Positions 1 through 12,866 of a DNA stretch of 64,000 nucleotides are shown here, one piece after another. Location of the stretch: NCBI RefSeq assembly GCF_022376445.1, contig NW_025955017.1, forward strand, positions 1 to 64,000, read 5' to 3'. Under the pieces are notes generated by a model. The model was not told where the DNA came from. It saw only the letters and a program-made list of their open reading frames with translations, and made no database searches. Each line of letters begins with the position of its first letter. Position 1 is the first letter of the stretch. The DNA comes from Fomitopsis serialis (taxonomy: Eukaryota; Basidiomycota; Agaricomycetes; Polyporales; Fomitopsidaceae). Made by a program: the position numbers and the translations under genes.

Positions 1-2418
1 CGCGATGTGAATCTGGCGTCGCTGCCTTGCTCCTACCAATGATGTTCGCCTTCCGTAGGACGTCTGGCCAGTTGACAATTGACTCGGACAGCAAGTCTTT
101 TTCACCACTCGCGCGCAAAGGATGTTGCAGTGCCTCTGTCCACAACGATGGCAGATATGAAGCTTGCGGACAGTGCTATATGGTCGCCCTCACAAGTTGT
201 TGCTCCCCGAGTACCGCCCTCAGTTGTCGCTCGCGTGCGGAATGATCAGCTAACTTGAGCGTGTCTAGGACAACAACCACAGCTCTTTTCGCAGACATCC
301 ACGTCCGGTGTAGGTACCAACAACGTCGCCACAGACTCGCATGTAGCCTAGTGCACCCCTCAACGTGATCTAAGTGTCTCAGGTGAGTCATATATTGTTC
401 TGGATTCAAAGGGCGAGGGTTTGTCGAGGCCATACCACTGCGGAAGGTCAGCATCTGCTAGCGTTCATGAGTGCATAGACATGCATAGGTTCTCGGGAGG
501 TGGCTTGATCTACGTCCCACGCCCCTGGTACGAAGCTGTACTATCTGACTTCTCTTCATGGTGGGCGGCGTTGATGTCTTCGGTGCGCTGTCAGATCCTT
601 TAGTGCTACCCCCAATTGATGCATATATCCTGAAATCGGCGATGCGATACTGCCAATTCGCGTTGCAATTCGTCCGGCGATGCGTACCGTCATAGTGTGT
701 TAGTTGCACTATACGACGCTAGCGCGTCAAATAGAAGATTTAGGTGCGTCACACTTAAGTGTGGACGGGGCACACGTTCATATAAAACCAGCACTCAATG
801 CGTCGCGAGTGAGGGGCAACAACCCTTGATTGAATGCAGGTGACACAGGATCTATACAATCGCGTACTTTGCTGTAAGTGTTTGACCGTGGCGACCAGAC
901 ACGACTGCTCGCGGTTGTCCTCGCGGTCGATGAGCCTCTTCCCGTGCGCGTGGTTGGATGCTGTTGTACGTCCACTCGCTCGAAATGTTTCATGAACTGA
1001 TAATCACGCTCTGCTTTATGGGGTATTCTCCCCGTTGAAGCTGACGGCTAGGGCGCAGAACGGCACAGGCGCATCAGTGCCGCCGCCTTCATCATGCGCA
1101 TATAGCCCCCATCATTACTGGACCTGAGAATTGTGAACTGTTATGAATGCAAGAAATGAAGAATAGCTCGAGGCACTGCAGACAAACCATCACGAATTCG
1201 ACTCTGTTCTCTGGGTCTACACTCAAGCAGGCACAATACTATTATAGACAGGAGCCTGAGTGTAAGGCTGAAGCGGGAGATAAAGCCAGCTATCTGGTCC
1301 GTGTTCATAATTCTTACGTTGATCCTCATGTTGAAGGCCAGACTGATTTTAGGTCGGTCTGCACTGGGCAGTGCGCGGGCGATGTTAGAGATGACCCGCG
1401 ATACCTGTCATATAGCCTTGAAGGCACATTAAACGGGCATCACCGCGTCTGAGCACTGACATGGTGAGTCACCGACATATCTCCACCCGCCCAGTGTGAT
1501 GCAAGTTCCGCCGCGCTATACAGTCCATCGGAAAGCCAATGCTGCTCGCGCCATTATGTTGGCCTTCATGAAGCGGATTGCTTCCAGAAACGAGCGTATC
1601 TATTTTTGCTCAGCAACGGAGACTAGTTTGCTTCATGACCGACCATCTGCCTGTTCTTTGGTCGACGCAAGCTCTTGTCGTATGTTACCTGTCATTCAGG
1701 TCATCGCCCATGATCATGCTGATAGTGTTACGTCGATAGACAAACCGTCATCGCAAATCGCAGCAAGTCCATGTTGTCAGGTACGTCTGTCTCCGTAGAA
1801 AGTGGCAGCAGACTACAGATGTTCACTGCTGTCCATCTCAACTTCGGGTGTCGCTTAGATGACTCGAGCTCAGGCTGGCCGCGCACCCGGACTGAGCTTC
1901 AAGTCTGTGGAAGTCGGTGAGCACTGGACTGAACCCAGCAGCGCCAAGTTGCTTCGAAGTGATGAGTGAGCAGTCAGCAAGGTACGCCTGTAGATGCTAA
2001 CTCGCGAAATCCGCTTTTCACAGGATCGGTGGAACTCCGTCGACGTGAATTGACCGCGCACCGTGAAGCCGTCGCATCATGGGCGCGCGCTCATCTTACG
2101 TCTTCCTGTCGTCCGGAGCCCTGGTAAGCACAGCTGTTTAGAGACTTTTGGCGGAGATACAATCTACGATGGTAAGCGCGGCAGTAGAGCGGGAGTAAAA
2201 GTGCGTGACGTTGTTCTCGGACTGCCAACAGGTACATATGCTCATGCGGTGCCGCTGTAGGATCAAGAATGGGCAACTGAGACAACGCCCTCGTTCGAAA
2301 GCCTATCAGTTCACTGCCGCACAATCGACCACGGTTGCTGTATGACCGACTCGTAGTACTTAGGTGTCGATGCATGGTAGTACTGAGTCCATATCCTACC
2401 GCTTGGGCATTCTTCAGC
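1..2418. other. Stretch with no recognised gene
   Basis: I read this stretch on both strands and recognise no conserved protein. Open frames are short (up to about 100 codons), overlap on opposite strands and show no family motif or convincing chain of splice sites. It lies upstream of the first DUF6533 gene, so its last few hundred bases should hold that gene's promoter. Decayed accessory sequence is the simplest reading. Confidence 0.5.
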
Positions 2419-4096
2419 ATGTCACTCTCGCATCAATTCTCAGTAGAAGACAACACTGATGCTCGCGTCGAATCTGGGTGAGTAATCCATCAAATATGTC
2501 ATACTATGTACGCCTCAATAAATTTCTCAGTATTCTTCTGAGCTATTGGCGACTTGCACCTGTTGGTTAGTCATTGAGCTGTATGCGCAGTCTGAGAACA
2601 ACTCTTCATTCATGGGTATTGCTTCTAGCATTGTCCGCCTACGACATGTTCCTGACGTCCAACCAGGAGATACGACTGATCTGGAGTCAGGGACTACATC
2701 GTGCCGCGCTCTTGCTCTTCGCCCTTGTTCGCCTCAATATTCTTGGATTCATAGTTTCGTTCTTGGCACAACTCGCTTTATGCCCGAGCACCGTGGTGCT
2801 CGATAGTACAGTGAGCAAGTTTCCTCGCTTCGATTACCATTGACTCATTGTTTTATGTTGCTAGTTATCCATGCCAATGCATCACAACATGAGGTTCAGG
2901 CATGCATACATGCCGTTCCGACCTTCCTTCCTGATGTGATGACATAACAGCTGCTTTGTCTTCAGCATATCATACAGCTATGTCGCCATTGGCCTAAGCG
3001 TAATTTTGACGGCAGGTTAATATGATTCACGTCTCGATTGCATGGATACTGATGCATAATAGTGGTTTCCGCTATGCGTGTATACGCTGCCACTGGCCGG
3101 AATCGAGTGATAACGTTATTTACGCTGATTCTTGGCCTTGTACCCGTCGGTATGGGCGTGTTCGGGTAAGAGTCTTCCACAGTGGTGTCGCTATTGTTGG
3201 CTCATTCACTCGACGTCAGAGCTATTGTGTCCATGTCAAGTACTGTACCCATCGGGATGGGTGCATATGGGTAGGTTTCCGCAGTTACGCTGCTATTGTC
3301 CGCTCATAAATCTCATTCCAGAGGTACTGTGACCATGTCAAGTCGCGTGTATGACAAGGCCTGAACGAGAAGACCCTCAGACACTCTAGCCTCGGATCTG
3401 CCTTCACGTATCTGTGCGATAGTATCTGACATCGTGGTCATTTCCACGACCTGGCGAAACACCTTCCCTGCGGTGAAACTCAGGCTGAGCGGCCACTCAA
3501 TGGCATATAGCCTTTCTTGGTATCTCATGCGAGATGGTAAACCTCATTGTCCGCTCGTTGTCGCAAACTCACTGACGTCGATGTCAGGAACCTTCTATTT
3601 CATGTGAGTGTAGAAGTATGTGCCTTTGCGCGAGACTCTAAGCCTCGTGTCAGTATCATGCTCGTTTTGAACGTCGTCGACATCCCCTTTTTCGCACACG
3701 CGGTATGTGACCTACTTTTCACTTTGAACCTTGTTTGTCTTACAATATTCTTCAGGATGTTCAGCTGTTCTTGTCAACCACGATATATCCGTTCGTCGAA
3801 GTTCTTCTTATTGAATAACTGAGCGCATTAACCGAGTGCATTCCAATAGTTTGTCGGTTCTCCTTCTCTCCCGCCTATTACTGAACCTCAGAGACGCGGC
3901 CTACACTTCTACAACTTCAAAAACATCGTCCGGCTTCGTGGATGTGCCTTCGCTCTGCACTCCTTCGAGTGTGGTTTTCGCGCGCGAATCAACGGGTGCA
4001 GACCCGGAGTCACCAGACATCTTTGAATCACCGAGGCTAGACTTTGCCGATGATGCTGACGACGCCGTGCTGGACTTGTTCGAGAATAGGAGCTAA
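2419..4096 (+). CDS. DUF6533 seven-helix membrane protein, copy 1
   Basis: Multi-exon gene for a fungal DUF6533 family integral membrane protein. The molecular function of the family is unknown; its topology of about seven helices resembles a receptor. The first exon starts at the ATG at 2419 and ends at a GTGAGT donor near 2478. The family core is read at about 2630-2800: an aliphatic stretch, then the hallmark Y-D-x3-L-T-x3-E-I-x3-W, then two hydrophobic segments. A later exon near 3073 encodes the family motif A-M-R-V-Y-A followed by a membrane segment and a GTAAGA donor. The last exon (about 3840-4096) carries the conserved L-L-L-N-L-R motif and an acidic, Ser/Thr-rich tail, probably cytosolic. 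It is closest to copy 2 just downstream, which indicates a tandem duplication. Family membership is fairly certain; exact internal splice sites are not. Confidence 0.78.
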
Positions 4097-4929
4097 TAAA
4101 TGCACTGCTTGAAGTTCATAACAATGCCATTGGACCTTTGCAGACGGTAGTACAATGCAAGACCCATGCTCCCGCAGACGATGCGTGGTTTTCCTTGCAT
4201 ATGAATCCAGTCACGACTTCGCAGCTCGTTGCCAGTATATGATCGAACGAATGTCTAATCAGGTGAGCACAGATCCCGTCATATCGGTGCACCAGTGACT
4301 ATGTTCAGGAGTGATATCTAGATGACTACTGCTCGGCGATCGCTTCACTATAACGTTTCTTGACCTCCGTTCGACAGTGCACAATACTCGTACTCGTGAT
4401 GAGCCTAGCTGCTGTCCCCACCTTCAAGTTGCTCACGCTCGTCGAATATGGGCCTTTACAAACCACCAGTACTCTGCGTGCTTACTCACGTCATATAGAA
4501 CTCGAGGGTGGAACGAGGTACTCAGCGCCATATGGACAGTAAAAAGCCTAGGTCGCTCCTCCAGCGTCTGCGTTCAACCTTAGCAGCTCCCAAGCCGATC
4601 GGTGCGACGACGTAATTCATGCTACAGTTTGCTTGCCTTGGTTTAGCAGACAAGCTACAGGGAATTTCAATGACTTTCTTTTGTTCCCCCGAATCCGGCA
4701 ATCTGTGCTGCAAGGTGACACTGCAAGTATACGCAATGCGGTGTCTGAGATGCGTGACTCGTCCGCTCCATTGATACGGTCACCCAGACCCGACCGCACG
4801 ACAGCAGGCGACCTCCGGTGCGTCAAATATGACTTAAGTCAATCACGGGTGCATGTTGATCATTCCAACATCCTAGTCATGATATATGATAGCGCGCCCA
4901 TTCCATCCGGATCATCAGCACCCACCGCA
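4097..4929. other. Intergenic region between DUF6533 copies 1 and 2
   Basis: About 830 bases between two genes on the same strand. It must hold the 3' end of copy 1 and the promoter of copy 2. I see no conserved coding motif, only short open frames on both strands. Confidence 0.5.
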
Positions 4930-6626
4930 ATGCCTTCGGTAGTTGATCTCTGCCGCATGCACAATTGCATCAGCTTGACTAAGACTGATCTAGAGTGAGT
5001 TGCGATACACCGAGGTTACATATATGCCTTTTCAACAGCGCAGAGCCCATGCCACTGCGCATCGTCCTACGCATGCGTCCTTCTGGTCTTCTACAACATG
5101 CCAACAGAAGACTCAAACGAAATTGCCATTGTATTCGCCGAGAGCACGTAAGCACACTGTCGTGCTTCCTACCGCTAGTAGAAGACTCAATGAACAACAT
5201 CCTCAGTTTGATTTCAAACTACATAACCATTGCGCCGCTTGGTACGTTCAATACCACCGTATACTACGATCCCAGTGAACGCATACTCACTAAGGATCAT
5301 TCAATTGCTTCCAGCATTGATCATCTATGACAGTGTCCTGACATTTGACAAGGAGATACAAGTCTTCTGGAGTCGGAAGCTACCTCGCGCAGCCTACCTG
5401 CTCTTCGCTCTAATGCGTCTCACTCTAATTGGGCTTGTGGTGTCCTCCTTTCCGCTAATTGTGGGATGCCATGTACCTTATGATGCGGTGAATAGTCCCT
5501 CCATTCCAATCATGCCTTGAGTATGCCCTTACTCCCTGCATCGCCAGGTTCAGAGGTCTCGTATGCACACATGTCGCCTAGACCCTCCTCTGACAATACA
5601 TAGATGTGCTATCCTATATGCAATATCCAACTATGCCATACTCGGTATGAGCATGCTTCTGACTGCGAGTACGTCGACAATGTGTTATTTCCTCACTTAC
5701 ACTTGCATACTGACGTGGCTCAGTCATCTCAGCTATGCGTGTATACGCTGTGACTAGCAGAAACTGGGTCCTCACCTCATTGACACTGTCCTTCGCTCTC
5801 GTCCCTGTCGTCTGTTTACCATTCCTCATACAGTAAGGCTTTCCGGACTGCCCAACTTTCGTAGGCTCATACACATTGTGTTACAGAGGTAAGTTGCTAT
5901 GTCCACGTCAGGTAAGTTACCGAGTAACGACGACTCAAGACGACGGCTATCAGACCTTCCGAACGTGGATTCCGTCTCTCGTATATGCGCGATAGCATCC
6001 GACGTCGTCGTCATTGGCACGACCTGGAGGAACACCTTTTACGTGGTGAAGTTCAGGCTGCGCGACCATTGGCCACCGCAACCAACTCTTAGTTGGTATC
6101 TCCTGCGAGATGGTGAGCGCATCTATGTAAGCTTATTATACATTACGTGAGATTGCTCATTCGAATGTAGGAACGGCTTACTTTGTGTGAGCATGAACCT
6201 TTGATATTCGTATCGTCCTCTGAGCGCGCTTGCAGAGTTATGCTCATTCTCAACATCGTTGACCTGTTCTTGTTCATTTTCACGGTACGCGACTTAGTTT
6301 TTGCCAGCTCAATTGCTGACTGCCATTACACTCCAGGGTGACGACACTGTTACGTTCCTATTGATCTATCCGTGCGTGACATCATTTGCTTGACATACCT
6401 GGTGTGCTCAAACACGACGTGCAGCTTGTCCGCCTTCTTTCTTTGGCGGTTGCTGTTCAACCTCAGAGAAGCGGCTTACACCTCTGGAGGTTTGGACGGG
6501 ACGTCGGGATTCCTGGACGTACCTTCACGGGCCAAGTCTTCGACCGTGGTTTTCGCAGACGCTCCTGTGGAAGACGACGATCCGCACTTACCCACTACCT
6601 CATCAGGAAACATATCCGATGACTGA
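4930..6626 (+). CDS. DUF6533 seven-helix membrane protein, copy 2
   Basis: Second member of the tandem pair, an integral membrane protein of unknown function. The proposed start is the ATG at 4930, with a first exon ending at a GTGAGT donor near 4995, in the same position as in copy 1. The core exon follows a TTCCAG acceptor near 5310 and reads Y-D-x3-L-T-x3-E-I-x3-W, then two hydrophobic helices. The A-M-R-V-Y-A-type exon lies near 5730-5760. The last exon (about 6400-6626) has the L-L-F-N-L-R motif and an acidic tail. Exon order and tail composition match copy 1 but the sequences have clearly diverged, so this is not a very recent duplicate. The start choice rests only on the parallel with copy 1. 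Confidence 0.76.
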
Positions 6627-7092
6627 CTCCAAGTCGCTTCAACCAGCCAGTGGACACGAAATCAATCGATACACTGCTTGGAGGTGACGATAGCATTGTA
6701 CAAGTAGAACTTGCGCCGCGACTTCTTCGATGTCCACCAAGCGGGCCGCTATCTCGCATATGACTACCTTGTCGAAATAGGTCTGGTAGGAATACTGTAC
6801 TATACAGGATGGGATAATACTGAAAGGCCTTACAATGAGCCGCAAATCCGAAGACAGCGGATTACGAAGTGATTACCAGAAAAATACTTACATGTTGTGG
6901 TGTCTAGAGTCGTGGCCGCGGTGTGAATGCTTCCCAGATGACTACGTCAACGACTCAACTCAGTCACATCCAGACTGTCCCTCCGCGTATGTGTTATACC
7001 GTAAGCTGTTGCGATCAATATATAGCTCATGACATGCACTGCGGTGACACCACAATTCACACAAACAAATGGAGCAGAATCACAGTTACGTA
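6627..7092. other. Convergent intergenic region
   Basis: About 470 bases between the 3' ends of DUF6533 copy 2 (+) and the palmitoyltransferase gene (-). It should hold both 3' untranslated regions. No gene or repeat is recognised. Confidence 0.5.
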
Positions 7093-8470
7093 CTATTCCT
7101 CGTCTTCTGGGTCTGTCAGCTCTTCGCCTTCTCGCACGCCCGAATGGCGTTCATATCCAGGCCTCCGCGCCCACGACCTGCCGTCTGTGTACGGTTCTAT
7201 GCGGAAGGGGAACAGCAGGGTGTACAGCGGGCTGCCAGAACGACCGGTGTGAGCCTGTATGCGGGTGAAGACAGAGCGGCACTTACTATCCATCCGGGCC
7301 GACGTTGAAGAACAGCTCAAGGTTCTTCCGTTTTCTTCATAGCCAGCCGCCGAGTGAGAAGGACGTTACAACACCACACCGCATGTACACTTACCCGAGA
7401 TCATACGAGTTCACAAACGTCTCTCCACGCCCCTTCGCTGTCTGGCGGTACTGCTCGTGGTCTGCGCTCTCCACGCTTGTCTCTCCGCACGCGATGCCCC
7501 ATATGTGCCAGGAGGTCATGATGGTCACCGCGAGACACATCACGACGGAGAGGACGTATGTCGCGATGACAAACACGGGCGGGGAGTAGTACGGCCAAGG
7601 GTCGTCGCCGGACAGGCCGAGAGCGGCGAAGACGCACCGCCAACCGGAGGCAGCGTAGCAGAACGTGGCGATGGACACGTAGACACTGTCATGGGAGATG
7701 GTGAGAATGAACAAGAGCAGGCGGTAGAGGGACGAACAGGAAGAGCACGAAATGTCGCTCGTTGTAGAGACCGACGCATTGGTTTACCCCTACAGACAGT
7801 ATGGCTTAGGAATGCAGACGATGCACATGTCCTATGGAATGCATACACTGCAGATATCTCAGAACATGGGGATCACAGGCTGGGATACGGACGTACGGGA
7901 CAATGGTGATCATACTTCAGAATGCACTTGTTGCATATTCGACAGTGGTGCGCTCTCTCCTCCCTTCAGCAATGCCACATCGTAATTTGGTAGCATATAC
8001 TCACCTCTGGTCTCAGCACCTTACACCTTTTACACCTCGTCGCACTGGCCGTCGTAATATTCACCTCCTCACTCCATCGTACGCCCGCTGCAGTAGATGG
8101 ACCCCCTCTGGACTTCGGCTTCGCCCACAGCCACCCAGACCCGCGTTCTCGTGGGAGGTCAATCACAAACCCAGGAGGAACGATGCACACCCAACAGTAG
8201 TGCATGAACAGGTTGAAGGCGATGAGTGCGCAGATGGGCGTCGTGAGCCATGGCAGAGGTAGAGTCGGGCGGACAACTTCGACTATATCCATGTCATTTC
8301 AGGTCCCCGACTCTCGATTCTACAGTAGCAAACTCACAGAAGCACCCGGCACCGACAGAGAGCAAGACGACCCCGAGAGTGACGAATACAGGACCTGCTG
8401 CGCCTGTGATCTTGTCGCCGACACGCTCGACGGCCCGAAAGCAGCGAAAGACTCGTTGTGCGCAAATCAT
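7093..8470 (-). CDS. DHHC-type protein S-palmitoyltransferase
   Basis: Integral membrane enzyme that transfers palmitate from palmitoyl-CoA to cysteines of target proteins, normally at Golgi, vacuole or other endomembranes. Exons read from 8470 downward give an N-terminal amphipathic stretch, a hydrophobic helix ending near 8330, a second helix with a P-P-G-F motif (about 8160-8290), then the cysteine-rich domain. This shows C-K-R-C at about 8010-8025, an R-I-C-x2-C ladder and the catalytic D-H-H-C at about 7895-7910. The segment [11 protein letters not shown] (about 7740-7775) and two more helices (about 7500-7700) follow. The last exon ends in an acidic tail at 7093. Oddities: about four bases seem to be missing at the zinc-ligand T-H-H-C (7941-7952), and one base next to the splice site after D-H-H-C-P. 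These may be assembly errors. The family call is sure; the subfamily is not. Confidence 0.85.
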
Positions 8471-9045
8471 GCAGATATTTTGGGTCAGAGGTTGGAGAGC
8501 CTTATATTGAGAAATGTAACAGAGCAAAGACGGGCAGCCAGTGCATTGAGGGGACCCGGTGGGAGCTGTTGCGCGTGAAGTCACTGTGAACGCGCGCTCC
8601 GCCGCAGACGCGTGTCGGAAGGGAGGCGCGACTTGGACGCGTCCGTGTCACAGCCATGCGTTCCTGCTCGCAATGCACTTCAAAACTACACATTACGAAG
8701 CTTGTTACATCTCCAAGAAATACGAAGGTACCTAGGATAGCGGTGTGCAGGGCAACAGCCCAGGTTATGGAGGCAGAGAGAAGAATATTCAATAGGAATA
8801 CATAACCGTCTCTCCTCAGGTCCTAGCGAGCCGAGGCGCACACTCTGCGGGACGGGTGTATAAGGCTTTAGCTTGAGGCTTTAGGGTGTACAGAGAGCAA
8901 CGACGACAAAATGGGCCGACAGATGGAGCACAGCGGACAACAATGAATGGTTAAGGACAAACCGAGACAGGAAGTGAAGACGACACGTAACCGACGCAGT
9001 CCGACCACGAATAAAAGTTGAGATGTTGGGTGACACAGGCGACGC
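8471..9045. other. Intergenic region between DSN1 and the palmitoyltransferase gene
   Basis: Both flanking genes are on the minus strand. This stretch should hold the 3' end of DSN1 and the promoter of the palmitoyltransferase gene. As sequenced, the DSN1 frame runs into it as far as 8868. No other gene is recognised. Confidence 0.55.
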
Positions 9046-11225
9046 TCATCGACCCTTGCCTGGCGTTGTTGCTCGACGGGCGTACCTGGCGGTTTGCGTG
9101 GTGTGGGAGGTGCTACGCCTGCAGTGAGTCGTCTCTCTGTCATCCCGCCAGGCGCATCGGTGGCACGCTGTACCTCCCTCACAGCCCGTCGCGCTGCGTC
9201 GCCCACTTGGTTCTGTGGACGGTCTGCATCGATTCGGGACAATGCGCGTAGCAATTCTTGTGGGTCGGTTGTGGGTGGTGGTCGGGAGAGACTGGGTGGG
9301 AGGTAGGACGACACGGCACCAGACGTGGATGGTAATGAGGTAGGTGCGGGCTGAGAGCGAGTGGCTAGTGAGATGTTGAGCATCGCGAAGCGACGATCTA
9401 GATCTGTTTCCGCTATGCGCGTGGTTTCCAGTGCGGAGTTTGAGAGGGAATGCACCCGGTCGATCTATTCAAAAGTCAGCATGACACCAGAGCGCGGATG
9501 GCATCACTGCGTACCGTGTATTCCAGACTGTCCAGCCGTCTGCTCAACGGGTCTTGCTGTGCGAACTCTCCACTGACGAGCTTCCGTGCGAGCTCTACGC
9601 CACCCTTCCCTCCGAAGTGATCTGGTAGGTCTCTAGGATCGATATCCCAGTCATCTGCCGGTACAGCCCGTTGTTTGCCCTTAGCTTTGGTCGATGCAGC
9701 CTTGTCCAACTCGGCAGCAACTTCCATACGAAAGGCATTATAGTGGTTGGTGACCTCTATCCACGCATCTTCCTCCGCCTTCATCCTGGCCGCAAGTGCC
9801 CATTAGCCACATTATTTAAAACGGCAGACACAAAACAAACCGTTGGTTGTGGGCATTGAACCGGATCTCACGCGCCCGGTTCTTGACGTTCTGCTCGTTC
9901 TCCTTCTTCGGCCTCGTGTCTCCCGCATCCGCTGCCTCATACACATTCGTGTCAACGCGCTTCTCCGCCAACATCTTGATCACGTTCTCCTGCACCCGCT
10001 TAAGAACTGTGCGTCGTTCGCGCTCAACGGTGGTGGGTCCTTTCCAGAGTTCTTCGGCTCTCGCCGTTTCGAAGACGACGCGTCGGGCTGTTCCGACTGG
10101 TTCATCGCTCGATGTGAACACCAGATGAGTAGTTGTCGTGCCCGTGCCGGTTCTGGTAGGTCGCCATCGATGTGTTTGTAGAAGCTCGAGCCAGACACGG
10201 ACGTGTGCGGTTGTGCTGGGCCACAGCATCAGCGATGTCAGTGACAGAACAATGCGATGGCTACTCACATATGACACCTGTCGCCTCGTAGCTTGAACTG
10301 ATCCGCTTCCCGCGTGTCAACGAGCTTTTCCGCCTGTGGTTCGACCCACCCTCACGCATGAACCTATTCCGCTCGATCTGTGGTGTTTCTTGCTCCGGTA
10401 TTGGCTGCTGCTCGTCGCGGCCCCTCCGCTCCGAATACGGCGCTTGCTGTCGGTTGGGTGTCTTCGGCATACTAAGTGTGCCCATGGACTGCTCCGCTGC
10501 ATGCGACTTGCGCCGCAGGGTGTCCGCCTCGGACTGCATCTGCCGCACGTCCTCGTCAACCTCAGGATCAGCGCGTGTGTTAGACTGGACCTGTCTGTCT
10601 TTGTTCTTCGCGAGCTGGCGTGCGGCCGTCGTGGTGCCATCTGCACGGAACTTCTTCGATGGTGGTTTGGAGGGTTCGCCAGGGCGGGATTGGGATGAAG
10701 GTTGACGCGAGGGTGGACGTTGCAAGGGCTCGGAGGGTACGGAGGGTGCGCGTACAATGACCAGGCCGCCTGGTTGCTCTTCGCCATTGACTGAGGGACA
10801 AACGATTAGTCTCCGTCCATTTATGAAACGCGTCAGTGTGCCAGATACGATCGGTCATACAACGCGTACCGCTTTCGCGTTCGCGCGAGCGATTGTGACC
10901 GGACCGCCTTGGGCCCTGTCGTGCTCTACTGCACCCTCCGGATGTATGTCACCCGCCATTTAACCTTGACAGGCGAAGAAGGCCACTCCCACGGAACACT
11001 GAACGCACAGACAAAGCACTCACGTTTCCGTTTGTTTGTGGATTTCTACGCGCACAAATTAAGTTACAACGCGTCAAAAGCGAAGCCAACACAAGCACGC
11101 ACCTCCTTCTTCTGCTTCTTGGACGCGTTCCCTAACGGATTCATATCATCGATTCCTTTGCGCTTCGATGGTGGTGGCTGCGAATGGCTGGGTATCATCT
11201 GCACTTCCACAACGGCCCGAGACAT
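9046..11225 (-). CDS. DSN1: Kinetochore protein Dsn1/Mis13 (MIND/Mis12 complex subunit)
   Basis: Subunit of the Mis12/MIND complex that links the inner kinetochore to Ndc80 and KNL1. The first exon (start at 11225 or the in-frame ATG at 11198, to 11103) is Lys/Arg-rich. A 46-base exon (10915-10870) and an exon from 10790 follow, with a long charged linker. The conserved core lies at about 10080-10200 with F-Y-K-H-I-D, D-L-P-E-P-A-R-A-R-Q-L-L and W-C-S-H-R-A, then M-L-A-E-K-R-V-D-T-N-V-Y. The C-terminal part is helical with a proline-rich end. Two apparent one-base losses break the frame: in TTAAG at about 10000-10003, just before the M-L-A-E segment, and in the G run at 9078-9080. With the second shift allowed for, the frame closes at the stop at 9046; as sequenced it runs on to 8868. 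Identification rests on the core motifs and is firm. Confidence 0.87.
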
Positions 11226-12713
11226 GCATGAGTCCACAACTAGCGTTCCGTGTATGTAGGTGGTCGTTCCCGTGGGTCTTGAGACCGAGGTCGACGGAGG
11301 ACGCGTTCGCCGACGCGTGCGATGGTGGGGGCGTAAGACAAACAGAGTCGGCGGAGCCCGAAGCGGTCTCCCACGCATCGCGTTCAACGCGTCCGCGTGA
11401 TCACATGATACGCGCGCAAGCGGCAGTTTGCCACCTGAAGCCGATCGGAATTCGCGACATAGACGACGTACCAGTGGATCCAGGTGCTTCACTAGTTCAA
11501 AGTTCACCATTCTGGTCTGCATTTTCTGACGTGCGTGCTCTTTATATATATAGTCTGCACATATACGCTTATCCCTCGTACGATTGCACGATGTTTTCTT
11601 AATACAGAACTGACGACAATGTCGTCAACTATAAAACACCGCTGCCTCGTTCGCGAGGCTGCGTACCGTACTTAGCACCGGCCTGGCTCAGTCATTCAAG
11701 CTTCAAGTTCCATGAGGATCGGCGTGACCTAGCTCTGCGTAATGGCGCACAGTGCATATGCGCATGATGACTTTGTGCTTACTAGCGGTACAAATGAGTA
11801 CTGACTACTACATTCCTTGCAGCGTCAGCAGGGTATGCCCGCAACAGCGTCGACCTTCAATGACTGTAATCAACTCATCTAACAGGCAGAAAAGACATCT
11901 TCACTTACGGAAAGTGATTGTCGTGGTCATTTATCGCTGGGAAGTTGGAACGTTTGGCCAAACGCGTAAGCAGTGGTGTCAGCTCACACGTACTACAAAG
12001 TACAGCCGCTACATACAGCCTGAGTAGGCGCACCGAACTCTTCCACTCGGGGTACTAGTAGTCACAGTACTGTGCACGGCTGCAATAGCTAAGTAAGCAT
12101 GGAGACAGTACTTTGAGAGGGCTTACCAAATGATAACATTGCACTACACCCAAGACGTCAGTAGTGAGCGCATACATTTGAATGTCTGACAGACGATTGT
12201 GTAACAACTCCGGTCAGAATCGTTACCACCGTAGGACGGGCTCAGGCTTGTGACCGGGCCAGGCGATCCCAATGTCCGTTCGCAGGTCAACCACCCCGAG
12301 TGTACGGCGTTAAACTCCCAGCGCGTACTACTTATATGCGACAGTGTACTAGCTGCTCTGGACACTGACGAATTCGAAGGCGCGCCCCGAGGAACGACTG
12401 ATGCTGCCGCCAAGTACTGGTCATTCCTGTGGCATTCCGGGGTAACATACGGACTGTGTCCGACTTCATCTTGCGCTTCCACGGTTTTCTGCAGTATAGA
12501 CGAGCTCGTTTGTATGAAGGGGGTTATGTAGCATTGGGTCGAGGTGAAGCCATGGCGCCGCGGGCGATCCACTGGCACGCATCCCAGCCTATCCCAGCCA
12601 CCCGCTGTCGCCGCCGGCCGAGCCGGTCCAAATTGAGCGCTTCCGGGGCGTTCCTTGCCCTTCTGCGGGGACACCGAGACCCACGCGGGGCCGGACAAAA
12701 TCGGCCGACTGTG

Positions 12714-12718
12714 ATTGG
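12714..12718 (-). promoter_or_regulatory. Inverted CCAAT box upstream of cytochrome c
   Basis: The plus strand reads GTGATTGGCTG, that is CCAAT on the minus strand, about 150 bases before the CYC1 start codon. CCAAT boxes bound by the HAP2/3/5 complex drive cytochrome c and other respiratory genes in fungi. Binding here is inferred from position and sequence. Confidence 0.5.
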
Positions 12719-12745
12719 CTGCGGGAGGAACCGGTTTCTCCCGCC

Positions 12746-12753
12746 TTATAATC
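12746..12753 (+). promoter_or_regulatory. TATA-like element of the CYC1 promoter
   Basis: The sequence CTTATAATCC lies about 115 bases before the CYC1 start codon and about 30 bases after the inverted CCAAT box. The spacing suits a core promoter element. Transcription start sites are not visible. Confidence 0.4.
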
Positions 12754-12866
12754 CAAATTTTGAGCTCAACGGACCGTCATCACACCTCTCCTCCGTTACT
12801 CGGTCACCGCGCTCGCGTGTAATATCTTGATTCCCTTATCCTATTAACGACCTCTAGACACTAGAC

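Larger units (their letters stand above)
11226..12866. other. Divergent promoter region between DSN1 and CYC1
   Basis: About 1.6 kb between two divergently transcribed conserved genes. The part next to CYC1 is GC-rich and holds an inverted CCAAT box and a TATA-like element, listed separately. A 184-codon open frame on the minus strand (12144-12698) overlaps that promoter and shows no conserved motif, so I do not call it a gene. The stretch at 11.6-12.1 kb has no recognised content. Confidence 0.5.

Noticed and set aside
12144..12698. A 184-codon open frame on the minus strand
   Set aside because: It overlaps the CYC1 promoter, has low-complexity composition and no family motif or splice support.
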